Below, in pieces: positions 1 through 12,738 of a stretch of 64,000 nucleotides of DNA. The DNA is taken from the NCBI RefSeq assembly GCF_028290205.1, contig NZ_JAQGKF010000009.1:1-64000 (forward strand), read 5' to 3'. The notes beneath the pieces are model-generated. The model was not told the DNA's origin, did no database searches, and saw nothing but the letters and a program-made list of their open reading frames with translations. How positions within the stretch are numbered: position 1 is the stretch's first letter; each line of letters starts with the position of its first letter. This DNA is from Enterovirga sp. (lineage in GTDB: Bacteria; Pseudomonadota; Alphaproteobacteria; Rhizobiales; Beijerinckiaceae). A program made the position numbers and the translations under genes.

Positions 1-100
1 CCGCATCCACGGGCGAGCCGGCGGCCAGCATCAGCTCGGCAATCCCGGCCGCGTCCGCCGCCCCCGCGGCGCGGATCTGCAATCCATATCGGCTGCCCAA
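1..100 (-). CDS. GNAT-type N-acetyltransferase, N-terminal fragment (partial)
   Basis: This reading frame is too short for the ORF track and runs off the left edge. Read on the minus strand it gives a peptide beginning near LQIRAAGAADAAGIAELM, the usual beta1-alpha1 opening of GNAT acetyltransferases (IRxAxxxDAxxIAxL). Codons are strongly G/C at third positions. A TTG at 100 lies six bases after GGAG; a second TTG at 82 would start directly at the domain and is an alternative. Neither the acetyl-CoA binding motif nor the substrate can be seen. The family call is inference from about 30 residues. Confidence 0.4.
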   Translation of the reverse strand, partial: MGSRYGLQIRAAGAADAAGIAELMLAAGSPVDA

Positions 101-146
101 GGCGGCTCCGCTCCCCGGGGCATCAGGTCCGAGCCGAGCCCGCTCT

Positions 147-1397
147 TCAAGCCCCGTAGCGGCGCGCGGCTTCGATGGTCAGCCCCATTCCGACGGACCC
201 GAAGGTGTCACCCTCGACGACGCGGGCCGACGGAACAGCCGCCACGATGGCGGCCCGCAGGTGCAGCAGCCGCGTGGACCCGCCCGTCAGGAACACGGCA
301 TCCACGGCCTCGGGCGCCACCCCGGCCTGGCCCAGGCAGGCCAAGATGCGGGCCTGGACCTTGCCGGCCAGACTGGCGGTCGAGCGGACCAGATCCTGCC
401 GGGCGATGCCGACCGAAAGGCCGGCCTCGAGCCACTCGAGCGGGATCACGGCCCGCTCCGCGCCGGACAGCTCGATCTTGCTGCGCTCCACCTCCATGGC
501 CAGCGTGTGGCCCCGCTCCGCCGAGACCACCCGCAGCAGGCGGTCGATCAGATCGGGCCGGGCCGCGTCGCGCTTGACCTCGGCGATCTCGCGCCGCGGT
601 TTCAGCCCGTAGAGGCGGTTGATGCTCGACCAGGTCGAGAGGTCGTGGAAATAGGACGAGGGCACGTCGAGCCCCTCCCGCTTGGCCGGGCTGCGGTAGC
701 CGAGTTCCGGCATCACCTGGTCCAGGCTGAGCAGCTGGTCGAAATCGATGCCGCCGATGCGCACCCCGTCATTGGCCAGGATGTCGCCGGCCCGCTCCGG
801 CCGGCCGCGCCGCTCGGGCCCGAGCCGCACGACCGAGAAGTCGGAGGTGCCGCCCCCGATGTCGGCGATGAGCGCGATCTCCTCCCCGGCGAGCGAACGC
901 TCGTAATCCAGCGCCGCCGCGATCGGCTCGTATTCAAACGACACCTCGCGAAACCCGATCTCGGTCGCGATGCGGCGCAGGCTCGCCTCCGCGCGCCGGT
1001 CCCCCTCCGGATCCCCATCCACGAAATGCACGGGCCGCCCGTGCACCACTGTGTCCAGTTCGCGCGCACCCGCGGCTTCGGCCTGGGCCTTCACGGCCCC
1101 GAGATAGCGGGCGATCACCTCCCGGAAGGTGATCCGGCGGCGCCCGACCGGGGTGGTTTCCTCGATCAGCGGCTTTCCGAGGGCCGATTTGAGGCTCCGC
1201 ATCAGCCGCCCGGGATGGCCCTCCACATAGGCCTCGATGGCCCCGCGGCCGATGGCCGGGGAGTCCTGGGGTGGAAAGAAGATGGCGCTCGGGATCGCGA
1301 CCTCCGCCCCGTCGAGGGGCACGAGCCAGGGCGCGCCTTCGCGCAAGATGCCGAGCGTGGTGTTGGACGTGCCGAAATCGAGGCCGCAGGCGAACAT
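147..1397 (-). CDS. Hsp70-family ATPase, YegD-like
   Basis: An Hsp70/actin-fold ATPase of about 416 residues. Visible motifs are the phosphate-1 loop LDFGTSNTTLG at the N-terminus, EPIAAALDY, phosphate-2 DIGGGTSDFSVV and the adenosine motif FLTGGSTRL near the C-terminus. It is far shorter than DnaK (about 640 residues) and has no peptide-binding domain, which matches the YegD group of stand-alone Hsp70-like proteins. Their cellular role is poorly known; a chaperone or regulatory ATPase role is inference. The track start (TTG at 1436) adds 13 unlikely residues. The ATG at 1397 directly precedes ACGLDFGTS and is preferred. Confidence 0.85.
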   Translation of the reverse strand: MFACGLDFGTSNTTLGILREGAPWLVPLDGAEVAIPSAIFFPPQDSPAIGRGAIEAYVEGHPGRLMRSLKSALGKPLIEETTPVGRRRITFREVIARYLGAVKAQAEAAGARELDTVVHGRPVHFVDGDPEGDRRAEASLRRIATEIGFREVSFEYEPIAAALDYERSLAGEEIALIADIGGGTSDFSVVRLGPERRGRPERAGDILANDGVRIGGIDFDQLLSLDQVMPELGYRSPAKREGLDVPSSYFHDLSTWSSINRLYGLKPRREIAEVKRDAARPDLIDRLLRVVSAERGHTLAMEVERSKIELSGAERAVIPLEWLEAGLSVGIARQDLVRSTASLAGKVQARILACLGQAGVAPEAVDAVFLTGGSTRLLHLRAAIVAAVPSARVVEGDTFGSVGMGLTIEAARRYGA

Positions 1398-1471
1398 GAT
1401 GAACTGGGTTCCGAAAAGGGGGACGGCGGGTCGCAACCCGGAGGCGAGCCGTCAAGGCATGCCGACGCCGG

Positions 1472-2041
1472 TCAGCCGTGCGGGCCGGCCGGGTCCAGAT
1501 CGGGCCACGCCTCGGCATCGTCCGGCTCCTCCGCAGGCGCCTCTAGGGCCAGGGCCGCCACCCGGTACGGGAACCCGGCGCGGCACAAGGACGCGAGGTC
1601 GCGGTCGCGGGCGGCCGGGTCGGGCGGCCTCCGGTAAGGCCCGAGGCGCTTTCTCTGGGCATGCCGGCGGGCCAGCGCGAGGTCGTCCGGTTCGTGCACG
1701 GCGACCGCCGCTGCCGCGGTTTCGTCAGGAACGCCCTTGGCGCGCAGCTTCATGCCGACGGCCCGGGTCGAGGAGCCGCGCCGGAGCAGCGCGCCGGCCT
1801 TGGACTCGGCGTAGATGCGGTCGTCCACCAGGCCGGACCGGACCGCCCGGCCGACCACCTCGGCGATCGCCGCCTCGATCCCGGGCTCGGGCTCGCCCTC
1901 GGGCCCGAGCCTGCGGCGCGCCTTCCGCAGCAGCACCCGCCGCAGATTCTCGGCGCTGGACGAATAGCGTTCGAGGTAGTGCAGCGCCGCCCGCTCGAGA
2001 TAGGCCGGCGTGACGGGGCGCGCCTCCCCGGCCCGCCTCAC
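1472..2041 (-). CDS. recX: RecX-family regulatory protein
   Basis: A small basic protein of 189 residues with the RecX helical repeats (LERAALHYLERYSSSAENLRRVLLRKARRR, then GLVDDRIYAESKAGALLRRGSSTRAVGMKLRAKGV). RecX proteins bind RecA filaments and tune recombination and SOS activity. RecX usually follows recA; here recA is not adjacent, as is common in alphaproteobacteria. Start is GTG. The gene lies between the Hsp70-like gene and guaA on the same strand, with short gaps. The family call is firm. Whether it inhibits or assists RecA cannot be read from sequence. Confidence 0.85.
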   Translation of the reverse strand: MRRAGEARPVTPAYLERAALHYLERYSSSAENLRRVLLRKARRRLGPEGEPEPGIEAAIAEVVGRAVRSGLVDDRIYAESKAGALLRRGSSTRAVGMKLRAKGVPDETAAAAVAVHEPDDLALARRHAQRKRLGPYRRPPDPAARDRDLASLCRAGFPYRVAALALEAPAEEPDDAEAWPDLDPAGPHG

Positions 2042-2069
2042 CCCAGCGGCCCGCCCCGGCCCCGCACGC

Positions 2070-3629
2070 CTATTCCCATTCGATGGTGCCGGGGGGCTTC
2101 GAGGTGACGTCGTAGGTCACGCGGTTGATGCCCTTGACCTCGTTCACGATGCGGTTCGCGACGCGGCCGAGGAAGGCCATGTCGAAGGGGTAGAAATCGG
2201 CCGTCATGCCGTCCACGGAGGTCACGGCCCGCAGGGCGCAGACGTGGTCGTAGGTGCGGCCGTCGCCCATCACGCCGACCGTCTTCACGGGCAGCAGAAC
2301 CGCAAAGGCCTGCCAGATGGTGTCGTAGAGGCCGGCCTTGCGAATCTCGTCGAGATAGACGGCGTCCGCCTTGCGCAGGATGTCGAGCTTTTCGCGCGTG
2401 ATGCCGCCGGGGCAGCGGATGGCGAGGCCCGGGCCCGGGAAGGGATGGCGGCCGACAAAGGCCGCCGGCAGGCCGAGCTCGCGGCCGAGCGCCCGCACCT
2501 CGTCCTTGAACAGCTCGCGCAGCGGCTCGACGAGCTTCATGTTCATGCGCTCGGGAAGGCCGCCGACGTTGTGGTGGCTCTTGATGGTCACGGACGGACC
2601 GCCCGTAAACGAGACGCTCTCGATCACGTCCGGATAGAGCGTTCCCTGCGCCAGGAACTCGGCACCGCCGATCTTCTTCGCCTCCGCCTCGAACACCTCG
2701 ATGAACAGGCGTCCGATGATCTTGCGCTTCTCCTCCGGGTCCGAGACGCCCTCGAGCGCGCCGATGAACGTGTCCTGCGCCTGCACGTGGACGAGCGGGA
2801 TGTTGTAATGGTCGCGGAACAGGCCGACGACCTCCTCGGCCTCGTTCTGGCGCAGCAGCCCCTGGTCGACGAAGACGCAGGTGAGCTGCTCGCCGATGGC
2901 CTCGTGGATGAGCACGGCGGCGACCGCCGAATCGACGCCGCCGGACAGTCCGCAGATCACCCGGCCGGTGCCGACCTGCGCGCGGATGCGCTCGATCGCC
3001 TCTCCGCGGAAGGCCGCCATGGTCCAGTCGCCCGAGCAGCCGGCGATGTCCCGCACGAAGTTGCGGATCAGGAGCTCGCCCTGCGGCGTGTGGGCGACCT
3101 CCGGGTGGAACTGCACCGCGTAGAACTTGCGGGCCTCGTCGGCGACCACGGCGAAGGGCGCGTTCGCCGAGAAGGCGAGCGGCTCGAACCCGTCCGGGAG
3201 CTTGGTGACCCGGTCCCCGTGGCTCATCCAGACCGGGTATTTGTGGCCGACATGCCAGACGCCGCGAAACAGCGGGCTATCGGCCATGATCTCGATATCG
3301 GCCCGGCCGAACTCGGCATGGTGTCCGCCCTCGACCTCGCCGCCGAGCTGGGCCGCCATGGCCTGCTGGCCGTAGCAGATGCCGAGCACGGGGGTGCCGC
3401 CTGAGAAAATCGCCTGCGGGGCGCGCGGGCTCGTCTCCAGCGTCACCGAATCCGGCCCGCCCGACAGGATCACGCCCTTTGGATTCAGGTCGCGAAACGC
3501 CTGCTCAGCCTTCTGGAAGGGGACGATCTCGCAAAAGACGCCCTCCTCCCGGACGCGGCGCGCGATGAGCTGCGTCACCTGGGAGCCGAAATCGACGATC
3601 AGGATGGCGTCGTGGTGCAGTGCGGTCAT
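2070..3629 (-). CDS. guaA: GMP synthase (glutamine-hydrolysing)
   Basis: Converts XMP to GMP using ATP and glutamine-derived ammonia, the last step of guanine nucleotide synthesis, in the cytoplasm. The N-terminal class I amidotransferase domain shows [20 protein letters not shown], the nucleophile loop LGICYGQQ and the triad region [11 protein letters not shown]. The ATP-pyrophosphatase domain has the PP-loop [13 protein letters not shown]. The C-terminus ends in the dimerisation segment [18 protein letters not shown]. The ATG at 3629 gives 519 residues, normal for the family; the track start adds 20 residues. guaB lies about 2 kb upstream on the same strand, with a methyltransferase and a MAPEG gene between. 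Confidence 0.97.
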   Translation of the reverse strand: MTALHHDAILIVDFGSQVTQLIARRVREEGVFCEIVPFQKAEQAFRDLNPKGVILSGGPDSVTLETSPRAPQAIFSGGTPVLGICYGQQAMAAQLGGEVEGGHHAEFGRADIEIMADSPLFRGVWHVGHKYPVWMSHGDRVTKLPDGFEPLAFSANAPFAVVADEARKFYAVQFHPEVAHTPQGELLIRNFVRDIAGCSGDWTMAAFRGEAIERIRAQVGTGRVICGLSGGVDSAVAAVLIHEAIGEQLTCVFVDQGLLRQNEAEEVVGLFRDHYNIPLVHVQAQDTFIGALEGVSDPEEKRKIIGRLFIEVFEAEAKKIGGAEFLAQGTLYPDVIESVSFTGGPSVTIKSHHNVGGLPERMNMKLVEPLRELFKDEVRALGRELGLPAAFVGRHPFPGPGLAIRCPGGITREKLDILRKADAVYLDEIRKAGLYDTIWQAFAVLLPVKTVGVMGDGRTYDHVCALRAVTSVDGMTADFYPFDMAFLGRVANRIVNEVKGINRVTYDVTSKPPGTIEWE

Positions 3630-3702
3630 CCCGAGCAGGTAGAGCGATGCTCGCCCGCAGGCAACTCGGGAAGGGGTCGCCCGGGCCACCGGCCCGGGTT
3701 TC

Positions 3703-4989
3703 TCAACAGCGCAGCAGCGCCACGTAGAACCCGTCGGTCCCGGTCCGCAGCGGCGTCATCTGGATGCCACGGCGCGTGACCCGGAGACGGGCCGAGAGTG
3801 ACGGCAGCCCGGCCGCGGCCGCAACGGTGGCCGGATCCTCGACCGCCAGGCCGGGCCGACGGGCCAGAAGCGCCTCGATGGCCTGGTCGTTCTCCTCCGG
3901 CAACACCGAGCAGGTCACATAGGCGATGCGGCCGCCGCGGCGGGCGAGGCGAACCGCCCGGTCGAGCACGGTCGCCTGATCGCGGATGCGGCCCGCGAGA
4001 CTGCCGGGGCGCAGGCGCCATTTCGCGTCCGGGTTGCGGCGCCAGGTGCCCGAGCCGGTGCAGGGCGCATCAACCAGGACGAGGTCCGCCGCGCCGTCCA
4101 GGTCGGCGATCGGATCGCCTTTGCCGCGCTGCGTGCGGACCTCGGCCGAGACGCCCGCCCGCGCGAGGCGCGCATGGATCGGCGCCAGGCGGCGCGGGTC
4201 GAGATCGGTTGCCACGATGCGGCCCTCGCCGCCCATCAGCGGCGCCAGCGCCAGCGTCTTGCCGCCGCCGCCCGCGCAGAGGTCGATCACGGTGTCCCCC
4301 GGACGGGCCCCGGCCAGGAGAGCGGCGAGCTGGGAGCCCTCGTCCTGGATCTCGAACTCGCCCCGGATAAAGGACGGGTCCGACTGCATGGCGGGGCTGC
4401 GCCCGTCCTCGCCCGGCGGCACGCGAAGCCCCCAGGGCGACCATGGCGTCGGGGTGGGCGCGAGATGGGCGAGTTCGGCCGCGACCGCGTCGCGCGTCGA
4501 CCGCAAGCCGTTGACCCGCAGGTCCAGCGGGGCGCGGGTGGCCAGCGCGACCGCCTCCTCGATCCAAACCTCGCCAAGACCCCGCTCCAGCGACGGGGCG
4601 ATCCATTCGGGCACGTCGGCCCGCACATGGGGCGGCGCATCCTCGAGAGAGGCCGCGTCCAGGCGCGACCGCTCGGTCGCGGAAAGCGGCGCCGGCGCGA
4701 AGCGCTCGCCCGAAAACAGGGCCGCGATGTCGTCGGGCGCGCGGCCGCGGCCGAGCCGCAGCGTGCCGAGCAGCACGGCGCGGGGCGTCGCCTCGCCCAT
4801 GATCCAGCTGGCCGAGGCGCGCCGGCGGAGGGCGTCATAGACGAGCCCCGCAATGGCGGCGCGGTCGCCCGACCCGGCGAAGCGGTGGGCGAGGCCCCAA
4901 TCCTTGAGCGCATCAGGGGCGGGGCGGCGGCGTCCGTCGATGTCGGCCAGGACCTCGATCGCGCCGGACAGGCGAGCTGCGGGTGTCAC
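3703..4989 (-). CDS. RsmB/NOP2-family RNA 5-methylcytosine methyltransferase
   Basis: An SAM-dependent RNA m5C methyltransferase of about 428 residues. The N-terminal third resembles the NusB-like RNA-binding region of RsmB. The Rossmann domain has the SAM loop [16 protein letters not shown], the motif IV proline-cysteine [16 protein letters not shown] and the catalytic cysteine motif [11 protein letters not shown], the two-cysteine arrangement of m5C enzymes. 16S rRNA is the likely target by family, but the exact position is not predictable. Start GTG 4989 ([16 protein letters not shown]) is preferred over the upstream TTG. It sits between guaB-MAPEG and guaA on the same strand, an arrangement I associate with alphaproteobacteria. 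Confidence 0.88.
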   Translation of the reverse strand: MTPAARLSGAIEVLADIDGRRRPAPDALKDWGLAHRFAGSGDRAAIAGLVYDALRRRASASWIMGEATPRAVLLGTLRLGRGRAPDDIAALFSGERFAPAPLSATERSRLDAASLEDAPPHVRADVPEWIAPSLERGLGEVWIEEAVALATRAPLDLRVNGLRSTRDAVAAELAHLAPTPTPWSPWGLRVPPGEDGRSPAMQSDPSFIRGEFEIQDEGSQLAALLAGARPGDTVIDLCAGGGGKTLALAPLMGGEGRIVATDLDPRRLAPIHARLARAGVSAEVRTQRGKGDPIADLDGAADLVLVDAPCTGSGTWRRNPDAKWRLRPGSLAGRIRDQATVLDRAVRLARRGGRIAYVTCSVLPEENDQAIEALLARRPGLAVEDPATVAAAAGLPSLSARLRVTRRGIQMTPLRTGTDGFYVALLRC

Positions 4990-5106
4990 TGGCGGGCCAC
5001 AGCGCAAGGGAAAGCCAGAGCGGCGGTCGCCGCGTCACGCTTCCGGCGCGTTTCAGGACCAGCGCCGGGACGCGCCCGCACGGGCGCCATGTGGAGATGA
5101 GATCGA

Positions 5107-5262
5107 ATGTTGCTTCTCCTGCGGCTGTCGCTTCCGACGGCTCTCGCGCTCACGGTTGCGGCCTGCGCGTCCGCGCCCCCGCCGCCGCCGCCCGATTACC
5201 CGGCGCCGGGCGCGCGCCGGCTCGACGCCAAAACTCAGCTCGAGACCGGGCGGCGCTACTGA
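5107..5262 (+). CDS. Small lipoprotein (51 aa), not in ORF track
   Basis: A 51-residue protein starting MLLLLRLSLPTALALTVAAC, a lipoprotein signal peptide with lipobox VAAC followed by ASAPPPPPPDYP and a short charged tail. The mature peptide would be about 32 residues and proline-rich, so probably a small envelope lipoprotein. A GGAG lies upstream of the ATG. It is convergent with the MAPEG gene, 27 bases apart, and the gap holds the inverted repeat CGCATG/CATGCG. No family is recognised. The call rests on the signal peptide, lipobox and G/C third positions. Confidence 0.6.
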   Translation: MLLLLRLSLPTALALTVAACASAPPPPPPDYPAPGARRLDAKTQLETGRRY

Positions 5263-5289
5263 GGGACGCGCCCGCTCGCATGGCAAGGC

Positions 5290-5721
5290 TCATGCGGGCA
5301 GCGGCGCGGCCAGGATGTGGACCGCGAAAGCGGCCCACATGATCGCGAGCGTGACCGCGCCGACCAGATAGGCCCCGAACCGAAGCGGGACGTTGTTGGT
5401 CGTCACGTAGACCGCGGCCTGGGCGATCCGGGCCGCGACGAAGACCCAGCTCAGAACCACAAAGAGCAGATCCGCCTTGCGGGTGACCACGGCGAGCGGC
5501 ACCAGCGCGAAGAACAGGACGGGCAGCTCGAACTGGTTGGAAAACGCGTTGGACGCGGCCTGGGCCGGAGCGGGCCAGCTCTTCTGGCCCAGGATCACGT
5601 CCGAACGCTGCACCGCGCGCGCCTTCACGGCGCCGAACCGCCGCGCGCCCATCAGGACGAGCAGCGCAAAGACGAGCGCGACCTGGACGAAGACCGGAAG
5701 GAGGATGGCCTGTAGGCTCAT
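5290..5721 (-). CDS. MAPEG-family membrane protein
   Basis: A 143-residue integral membrane protein with four predicted hydrophobic helices and the MAPEG pattern (RxxNAFENxxE-like AASNAFSNQFELPVLFFAL; VYVTTNNVPLRFGAYLVG). The superfamily covers eicosanoid and glutathione metabolism enzymes in eukaryotes. The bacterial members have mostly unknown substrates. It lies between guaB and the RNA methyltransferase gene on the same strand. No catalytic role can be assigned. Confidence 0.85.
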   Translation of the reverse strand: MSLQAILLPVFVQVALVFALLVLMGARRFGAVKARAVQRSDVILGQKSWPAPAQAASNAFSNQFELPVLFFALVPLAVVTRKADLLFVVLSWVFVAARIAQAAVYVTTNNVPLRFGAYLVGAVTLAIMWAAFAVHILAAPLPA

Positions 5722-5798
5722 GACTTAGCCGTGCCTCGGCGGCACGAGGCCGCCCCGGGCCGCGCGCGCCCGCCGAGTTTCTGCACCCGCGGCCGCCG

Positions 5799-8777
<2,979 letters not shown>

Positions 8778-8806
<29 letters not shown>

Positions 8807-9482
8807 ACCCGGTCGCCAGCACGTAGAGCTCGGCCGAATCGGGCCGGCTCGCCGCCGGCTTGACGTGCCGGACGGTGGCGAAATCCCGCTTGAGATCGGC
8901 CAGCAGCACGCCTTCGGTGCCGCCCTGGAGGACCTTGGCCACGAAGCCCCCGCCCGGCCCGAGCACGGTGCGAGCGAACTCGGCCGCGGCCTCGGCCAGC
9001 CCCATGATCTTGAGGTGGTCGGTCTTGCGGTGGCCGGTGGCGTTGGCCGCCATGTCCGACATCACGAGATCGGCCGGGCCGCCGAGCAGGTCTATGAGGC
9101 GCCCGGGGGCCTCGGGATCCATGAAGTCGAGCTCGATCGCCTCCACGCCCGGCAGCGGGTCGAAGGGGAGCAGGTCGATGGCCACAACCTTGCCGCGGCC
9201 TGACGCCAGGCCGACCCGTTGCGCGGCGACCTGCGACCAGCCGCCGGGCGCGGCGCCGAGATCAATCACCCGGTGGCCCGGCCGCAGCAGCCCGTAACGG
9301 TCGTCGAGCTCGGTCAGCTTGAACGCGGCGCGGGACCGCAGCCCCTCGCGCTTGGCGCGGGCCACATAGGGATCGTTGAGCTGCCGCTCGAGCCAGGCGC
9401 GGGACGAGGGCGTGCGGTTGCCGCCCTTTTTGACCCGCTGCCGCCCGGGGGCGGATGCGCCGCTCCGCCCGGTCCCGGTCAC
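8778..9482 (-). CDS. rlmE: 23S rRNA 2'-O-ribose uridine methyltransferase
   Basis: RlmE/FtsJ methylates U2552 (E. coli numbering) of 23S rRNA at the 2'-O position during 50S assembly. The protein (about 234 residues) shows [20 protein letters not shown], the K of [16 protein letters not shown] motif [17 protein letters not shown], catalytic D in [17 protein letters not shown] and late K in [12 protein letters not shown]. This matches the K-D-K-E tetrad of the family. Start is GTG 9482, overlapping the stop of the upstream phosphatase gene as GTGA, so the two are co-translated. The track start is 44 codons too long. A basic N-terminal tail (about 30 residues) precedes the domain. Confidence 0.93.
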
Positions 9483-10576
9483 GCCTGACTCCGCCGCGCC
9501 CAGACCTTGTCCTCGCGCATCATCGACATAAGAATTCCTTCGCGCAGGCCGCGATCGGCGATGCGCAGATACTGGGCCGGAAAGGCGCGGCGGATCGCCT
9601 CCAGGATGGCGCATCCGGCGAGCACGAGATCGGCGCGATCACGGCCGATGCACGGGTTCTGGGCACGGTCCTGCAAGGTCGACGACAGCAGCCAGTCGGT
9701 CACCGATTCGATGTCGTCGCCCCGCATCCACATTCCGTCCACGCGGCGCCGGTCGTAGCGGTCCAGCCCGAGATGAATGCCGCCGACGGTGGTCACGGTA
9801 CCGGAGGTGCCGAGCAGATGGAAGTTCGGCGCGGCCGCGGCAGCCCCGGCCTTGAGGGCGAAAGGCAGCAGGCGCCCTGAGACCTCCTCCACCATGTCCT
9901 CGAACACCGAATGAGTGACCTTCAGCCCGCCGTAGCGTTCGGCCAGGGTGACGACGCCGACCGGGAGCGAATCCCAGGCCCGGATGCGCTCGCTCGGGCA
10001 CAGCGCCGCCGCCCCGGTCTGGCCGTCGAGCCAGGCAACCTCGGTCGAGCCCCCGCCGATGTCGAAAATGATGACCGACCCGGCCTTGGGATGGGCCAGG
10101 GACGCGCAGCCCATGACGGCCAGGGTCGCCTCGGTCTGCCGGTCGACCACCTCGATGGCGAGGCCGATCTCCTGGCGCACGCGTTCGATGAACTCGAGCC
10201 CGTTGGCAGCGAGGCGGCACGCCTCCGTGGCGATGAGGCGCGAGCGCACCACGTTCTTCGCCTCGATCTTGGTCTTGCAGATCCGCAGCGCCGCCACCGT
10301 CCGCTCGATGGCCCCGTCGCCGAGCCGGTCGCCGTGGCCGAGCCCCTCACCGAGCCGGACGATGCGGGAAAACGCGTCGATGACGCGAAACTCGTGGTAG
10401 GACGGCTCCGCGATCAGAAGGCGGCAATTGTTGGTGCCGAGATCGAGTGCCGCGTAGGCCTTGACGCCGCGCCGGATCGCGGAACGCGAACGGGACGCGA
10501 CAGCCGGCGACGCCGCCCCGGCCGCGGCGCTCCTGACCTGGCCTTCCTGGGCCAGGATCCCTCGCCCGGCCCACAT
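9479..10576 (-). CDS. Ppx/GppA-family phosphatase
   Basis: An exopolyphosphatase/guanosine pentaphosphate phosphatase of the ASKHA fold, about 365 residues. Motifs include [17 protein letters not shown] (phosphate 1), [22 protein letters not shown] and the second phosphate loop [15 protein letters not shown]. It acts on polyphosphate and/or pppGpp in the cytoplasm and could touch the stringent response. The single-domain length, shorter than E. coli Ppx, is typical for alphaproteobacteria. It overlaps rlmE by four bases (GTGA), giving a ppx/gppA-rlmE operon. Start ATG 10576 is preferred but the first 40 residues are low complexity, so the start is uncertain. Confidence 0.88.
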   Translation of the reverse strand: MWAGRGILAQEGQVRSAAAGAASPAVASRSRSAIRRGVKAYAALDLGTNNCRLLIAEPSYHEFRVIDAFSRIVRLGEGLGHGDRLGDGAIERTVAALRICKTKIEAKNVVRSRLIATEACRLAANGLEFIERVRQEIGLAIEVVDRQTEATLAVMGCASLAHPKAGSVIIFDIGGGSTEVAWLDGQTGAAALCPSERIRAWDSLPVGVVTLAERYGGLKVTHSVFEDMVEEVSGRLLPFALKAGAAAAAPNFHLLGTSGTVTTVGGIHLGLDRYDRRRVDGMWMRGDDIESVTDWLLSSTLQDRAQNPCIGRDRADLVLAGCAILEAIRRAFPAQYLRIADRGLREGILMSMMREDKVWARRSQA

Positions 10577-10703
10577 AGGCGGAGCTACGGCATCACCTCG
10601 GTCCTGCACGGCCGCGACATCCGGGACGCACCGGCGGTGGCCGGCCCGTCATCTGTTCTCGCGAGCGTAGCAAGGTGGTGGCCGCCTGCAAAGCAGCCGC
10701 GCC

Positions 10704-11126
10704 TTATCCCTTCGGAAGCGCCGCCCCGGCTGCGCTGGCGATGCGCTCCAGCCGAAGGCGAAGGTCCCGGGGTGCGAAGGGCCGCGCCAGGATGGCGTCC
10801 ACCCCAAGGGCCGTGGCGGCCGAGACGGCGCCAGCCGTGGGCTCGGGCATGGTCACCACGACCGGCATGGTGGGGCAGTGTGAGCGCGCCGTGTCCCGGG
10901 CCGCCTCCACCACCTCGCGGGCGCTGATCACGGGCAATTGCCAGTCCACGACGAGGAGGTCGGGCCGGCCGTCGACCAGCGCGCCCAGAGCCTCGGCGCC
11001 GTCGCGTGCCTCCACGATCCGGGCATAGCCGCTGCGGACCAGCACATCCCGCGCGACCCGTGCCGCGTAGGGGTTGGAATCGGCGACAAGCGCGGTCAGC
11101 GGGCGCGGGAGGGCGGAGGGCGTCAT
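10704..11126 (-). CDS. Stand-alone response-regulator receiver protein, divergent
   Basis: A single REC domain of about 140 residues (ATG 11126: MTPSALPRPLTALVADSNPYAARVARDVL). The phosphoacceptor aspartate is present (DLLVVDWQLP). The acidic pair of strand 1 is reduced to one residue (VADSN), and the switch lysine of the usual KPF motif is arginine (ILARPFAPRD). No output domain and no adjacent kinase. It may act as a CheY-like or phosphotransfer adaptor. The altered lysine site raises doubt about normal phosphorylation-driven switching. Divergently oriented from the acyl-CoA dehydrogenase gene. Confidence 0.75.
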   Translation of the reverse strand: MTPSALPRPLTALVADSNPYAARVARDVLVRSGYARIVEARDGAEALGALVDGRPDLLVVDWQLPVISAREVVEAARDTARSHCPTMPVVVTMPEPTAGAVSAATALGVDAILARPFAPRDLRLRLERIASAAGAALPKG

Positions 11127-11241
11127 GGCCCCATCCTGCCCTGACCGCGTTGTCGGACGGTGAATGGCCGCCGCCTTTGCCGCGGCAGCGCCCGCGCGTA
11201 AGAGGGCGAGCCGGCTGCGACGCATCGGCGGAGAGACGTGC

Positions 11242-12438
11242 ATGAGCGCTGTCCAGCATCGCGAGACCGCCACCGGAACGGGCGGGCGGCGCTCTGCGGT
11301 CTTCGAGCCCGAGCACGAGATGCTGCGCGATCAGGTGCGGCGCTTCGTCGAGGAGGAGGTGAAGCCGAACGGCCTCGCCTGGGAGGAGCAGGGCTTCACG
11401 CCCCGCGAGGTGCTCCGCCGCATGGGCGAGCTGGGCTTCCTCGGCATCCGCTACCCGGCCGAGTTTGGCGGGTCGGAGATGGACACGCTCGCCACCGTCG
11501 TGCTGGCCGAGGAACTCGGCCGATCCACCTTTTCAGGCTTCGCGATCACCGTGCTGGTCCACACCGACATGGCCTCGGTGCATGTGGCGCATGCGGGCTC
11601 GCCGGAGCAGAAGCGGCGGCACATGGCCGACATCGTGGCGGGGCGGAAGATCTGCGCCGTCGCGGTGACCGAGCCCGGAGCAGGTTCGGACGTGAAGGCG
11701 ATTCGCACCCGGGCGCGCCGGGACGGCGACAGCTACGTCCTTGACGGCTCCAAGATCTACATCACCAACGGCGTGCTGGGCGACCTCTACTGCGTGGCGG
11801 CCAAGACCGGGGCCGAGGGCGAGCGGCCGTCGCGCAGCGTGTCCATGTTCCTGGTCGAGAAAGGGACGCCCGGGCTCAGGGTCGGGCGGGCGCTCGACAA
11901 GCACGGCTGGCGCTCCTCCGACACGGCGGAGCTGTTCTTCGAGAACTGCCGCGTGCCGGCCGAGAACCTCCTCGGCGCGGAGGGCCAGGGCTTCTACGCG
12001 ATCATGCGCAACTTCCAGAACGAGCGCGTGGTGATCGGCGCCATGGCCATGGGCGAGGCCCAGGCCGCGATCGACCTCACGCTCGACTGGTTGACGAGCC
12101 GGACGGCCTTTGGCGGGCCGCTCTGGGACAAGGGCGCCATCCGGCAGCGGCTGGCCATGCTCCAGGCGCGGGTGGAGGCGGGCCGACAGCTCGTCTACCA
12201 TGCAGCCTGGCTCGACACGGAGGGGGCGGATGCCACCCGCGAGGTGTCGATGGTCAAGGCGCTCTGCGGCGAACTCGTCAACGACGTCATGGCCGCCTGC
12301 CTGCAATTCCACGGCGGCCTCGGCTTCATGCGCGAATCGACCATCGAACGCATGGCCCGTGACGCCCGCGTGCAATCCATCGGTGGTGGCGCCACCGAGG
12401 TGATGCTGGAAGAGGTTGCCAAGCGGATGGGCCGCTAG
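11242..12438 (+). CDS. Acyl-CoA dehydrogenase (LCAD/IVD-type active site)
   Basis: An FAD-dependent acyl-CoA dehydrogenase of about 398 residues, starting at ATG 11242 after GGAGAG. Visible are the N-terminal helical domain, the beta domain with CAVAVTEPGAGSDVKAIRTRA, and the C-terminal domain ending MRESTIERMARDARVQSIGGGATEVMLEE. The MCAD-type catalytic glutamate (in YEGT) is replaced by glycine here. A glutamate in NFQNERVVIGA matches the alternative base of long-chain and isovaleryl-CoA dehydrogenases. So the enzyme is probably active, on a longer or branched acyl-CoA; the substrate is not determined. No electron-transfer flavoprotein genes nearby. Confidence 0.88.
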   Translation: MSAVQHRETATGTGGRRSAVFEPEHEMLRDQVRRFVEEEVKPNGLAWEEQGFTPREVLRRMGELGFLGIRYPAEFGGSEMDTLATVVLAEELGRSTFSGFAITVLVHTDMASVHVAHAGSPEQKRRHMADIVAGRKICAVAVTEPGAGSDVKAIRTRARRDGDSYVLDGSKIYITNGVLGDLYCVAAKTGAEGERPSRSVSMFLVEKGTPGLRVGRALDKHGWRSSDTAELFFENCRVPAENLLGAEGQGFYAIMRNFQNERVVIGAMAMGEAQAAIDLTLDWLTSRTAFGGPLWDKGAIRQRLAMLQARVEAGRQLVYHAAWLDTEGADATREVSMVKALCGELVNDVMAACLQFHGGLGFMRESTIERMARDARVQSIGGGATEVMLEEVAKRMGR

Positions 12439-12478
12439 CGCCCGCGACGCCTGAGCTCAGACACACAGGACAGACACG

Positions 12479-12703
12479 ATGACCGGACCCAAGATTCTGC
12501 TGGCCGCCCTGGCCGCCTCGGCGCTTGCCGGCTGCAGCAGCCTCGACAGCGCGGGTTCCTCCGCCCGCGACCTCGGCTCCAGCCTGGGCGGCGGCTTCAC
12601 CCGCAACACCGACACCTACGGCACCGGCCGCCGGGTCGACGTCTATGGCGGCTCGAACGCCCCCGTCCTGCCGACCATCGGGGCCTCGGGCTACGGCAAG
12701 TAG
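12479..12703 (+). CDS. Small lipoprotein (74 aa), hypothetical
   Basis: A 74-residue protein, MTGPKILLAALAASALAGCSS, with a textbook lipobox (ALAGC). The mature part is rich in Gly, Ser, Tyr and Arg. AGGACAG precedes the ATG at good spacing. It is 40 bases downstream of the acyl-CoA dehydrogenase gene and may be co-transcribed, ending before a strong hairpin. Likely an outer-membrane small lipoprotein; no named family recognised. Confidence 0.75.
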   Translation: MTGPKILLAALAASALAGCSSLDSAGSSARDLGSSLGGGFTRNTDTYGTGRRVDVYGGSNAPVLPTIGASGYGK

Positions 12704-12738
12704 GGAGCGCCGCCGCCCGGCGGGAGCGCCGACCGGAG

